Shown here piece after piece: positions 63,596 through 64,000 of a stretch of 64,000 nt of DNA. Under the pieces are notes generated by a model. The model was not told the origin of the DNA. It worked only from the letters and a program-made list of their open reading frames with translations, and searched no databases. Location: assembly GCA_009693505.1 (NCBI GenBank), contig SHXD01000008.1:1-64000 (forward strand). Direction: 5' to 3'. This stretch comes from Limnohabitans sp. (GTDB lineage: Bacteria; Pseudomonadota; Gammaproteobacteria; Burkholderiales; Burkholderiaceae_C). The stretch's first letter is position 1; the number at the start of each line of letters is the position of its first letter. The position numbers were made by a program, and so were the translations under genes.

Positions 63596-64000
63596 ATGTC
63601 CGCTTTCATTGAAGCCACTTCGCCGCACACCATGAACACTTATGGCCGCTTGCCCATTGCCATAAGCCACGGTCAGGGTTGCCGAGTTTGGGATGTCAAT
63701 GGCAAAGTGTATTTGGACGCATTGGGCGGCATTGCAGTGAACACTTTAGGTCACAACCACCCCGAGTTGGTACCTGCCCTGCAAGATCAACTCAGCAAAA
63801 TCATTCACAGCTGCAACTACTACCATTTGCCCAACCAAGAAAAGTTGGCGGCCAAATTGGTTGAGTTGTCCGGCATGACCAATGTGTTTTTTTGCTGCAC
63901 CGGTTTAGAGGCGAATGAGGCCGCTATCAAATTAGCGCGCAAGTTCGGTCATGACAAGGGTATCGACAATCCGGTCATCGTGGTCTATGAAAAAGCCTTT
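63596..64000 (+). CDS. argD: Acetylornithine transaminase, N-terminal part (partial)
   Basis: First 135 residues of a class III aminotransferase, running off the right edge and absent from the ORF track. It opens SAFIEATSPHTMNTYGRLPI, then DVNGKVYLDALGGIAVNTLGHNHPE, and the PLP-phosphate region. The latter reads FFCCTGLEANEAAIKLARKFG, where the family usually has Asn-Ser-Gly. The ATG follows a good AGAGGAG. Acetylornithine aminotransferase acts in arginine synthesis, as does argG elsewhere in the window. Succinylornithine transaminase is possible until the full sequence is seen. Confidence 0.9.
   Translation, partial: MSAFIEATSPHTMNTYGRLPIAISHGQGCRVWDVNGKVYLDALGGIAVNTLGHNHPELVPALQDQLSKIIHSCNYYHLPNQEKLAAKLVELSGMTNVFFCCTGLEANEAAIKLARKFGHDKGIDNPVIVVYEKAF

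Overview
The window is a chromosomal segment of a Gram-negative betaproteobacterium, most likely order Burkholderiales and family Comamonadaceae (inference from gene content and order; no marker such as 16S rRNA is present). Supporting blocks are folC-dedD-cvpA-purF-metZ, hda-HAD-pcnB-folK next to an AI-2E transporter and purM, rpsT-murJ-SirB1, a DUF3579 gene beside argD, and rpsP-rimM-trmD-rplS. Base composition looks moderate (about half GC by eye), which would suit a freshwater lineage such as Limnohabitans or Rhodoferax, but that is a guess. Coding density is very high: many genes overlap by 1-8 bases or abut, and no gap without a gene exceeds about 280 bases. No insertion sequence, prophage, CRISPR array, rRNA or plasmid function was seen.

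Layout. 1-5150: thyA end, folA, xthA, an SDR, a NUDIX gene with a stand-alone Hpt protein, dusC and a GNAT. 5410-11161: rluA, a second SDR, a thiolase gene with a large internal deletion, a core-MetE methionine synthase homologue coupled to a luciferase-like monooxygenase, and an acyl-CoA ligase. 11397-13074: an HTH-receiver response regulator, an AbrB/PIN toxin-antitoxin pair, and tRNA-Asp, tRNA-Glu and tRNA-Ala downstream of gltX. 13135-19915: gltX, metZ, purF, cvpA, dedD, folC. 19960-28767: ArsC-like protein, glycine-zipper protein, ppnP, argG, murB, yajQ, plsY, an aldo/keto reductase, an acyl-CoA synthetase and an alpha/beta hydrolase. 28835-36511: prfB with its programmed frameshift, pepN, fbp, a lipocalin, a CaiB-type CoA transferase and an uncharacterised NYN-like gene. 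36680-43931: an adenosine kinase-like gene, rfbA-rfbC, a DEAD-box helicase, uppS, an H-NS gene, a CNNM/CorC protein and apaH. 43965-51000: nudL, a CobD/CbiB-like membrane protein, rsgA, an M48 protease, orn and a DEAD-box helicase with an RG-rich tail. 51033-64000: rplS-trmD-rimM-rpsP, GNAT, TM2 protein, folK, pcnB, HAD, hda, AI-2E protein, purM, SirB1 protein, murJ, rpsT, DUF3579 and the start of argD.

How the genes work together. Most are core housekeeping: folate and thymidylate (thyA, folA, folC, folK), purines (purF, purM, possibly the adenosine kinase), sulfur amino acids (metZ makes homocysteine and the core-MetE homologue could methylate it), arginine (argG, argD), envelope building (murB, murJ, uppS, plsY, rfbAC) and translation (gltX, prfB, three ribosomal proteins, trmD, rimM, rsgA, dusC, rluA). 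Several acyl-CoA enzymes lie scattered between them and suggest fatty or organic acid catabolism. The items most worth a second look are the deleted thiolase, the core-MetE/monooxygenase pair, the two orphan phosphorelay parts (Hpt and HTH-receiver), the NYN-like gene and the tail-to-tail Hpt/dusC overlap. I did not find an unmistakable new multi-gene system.
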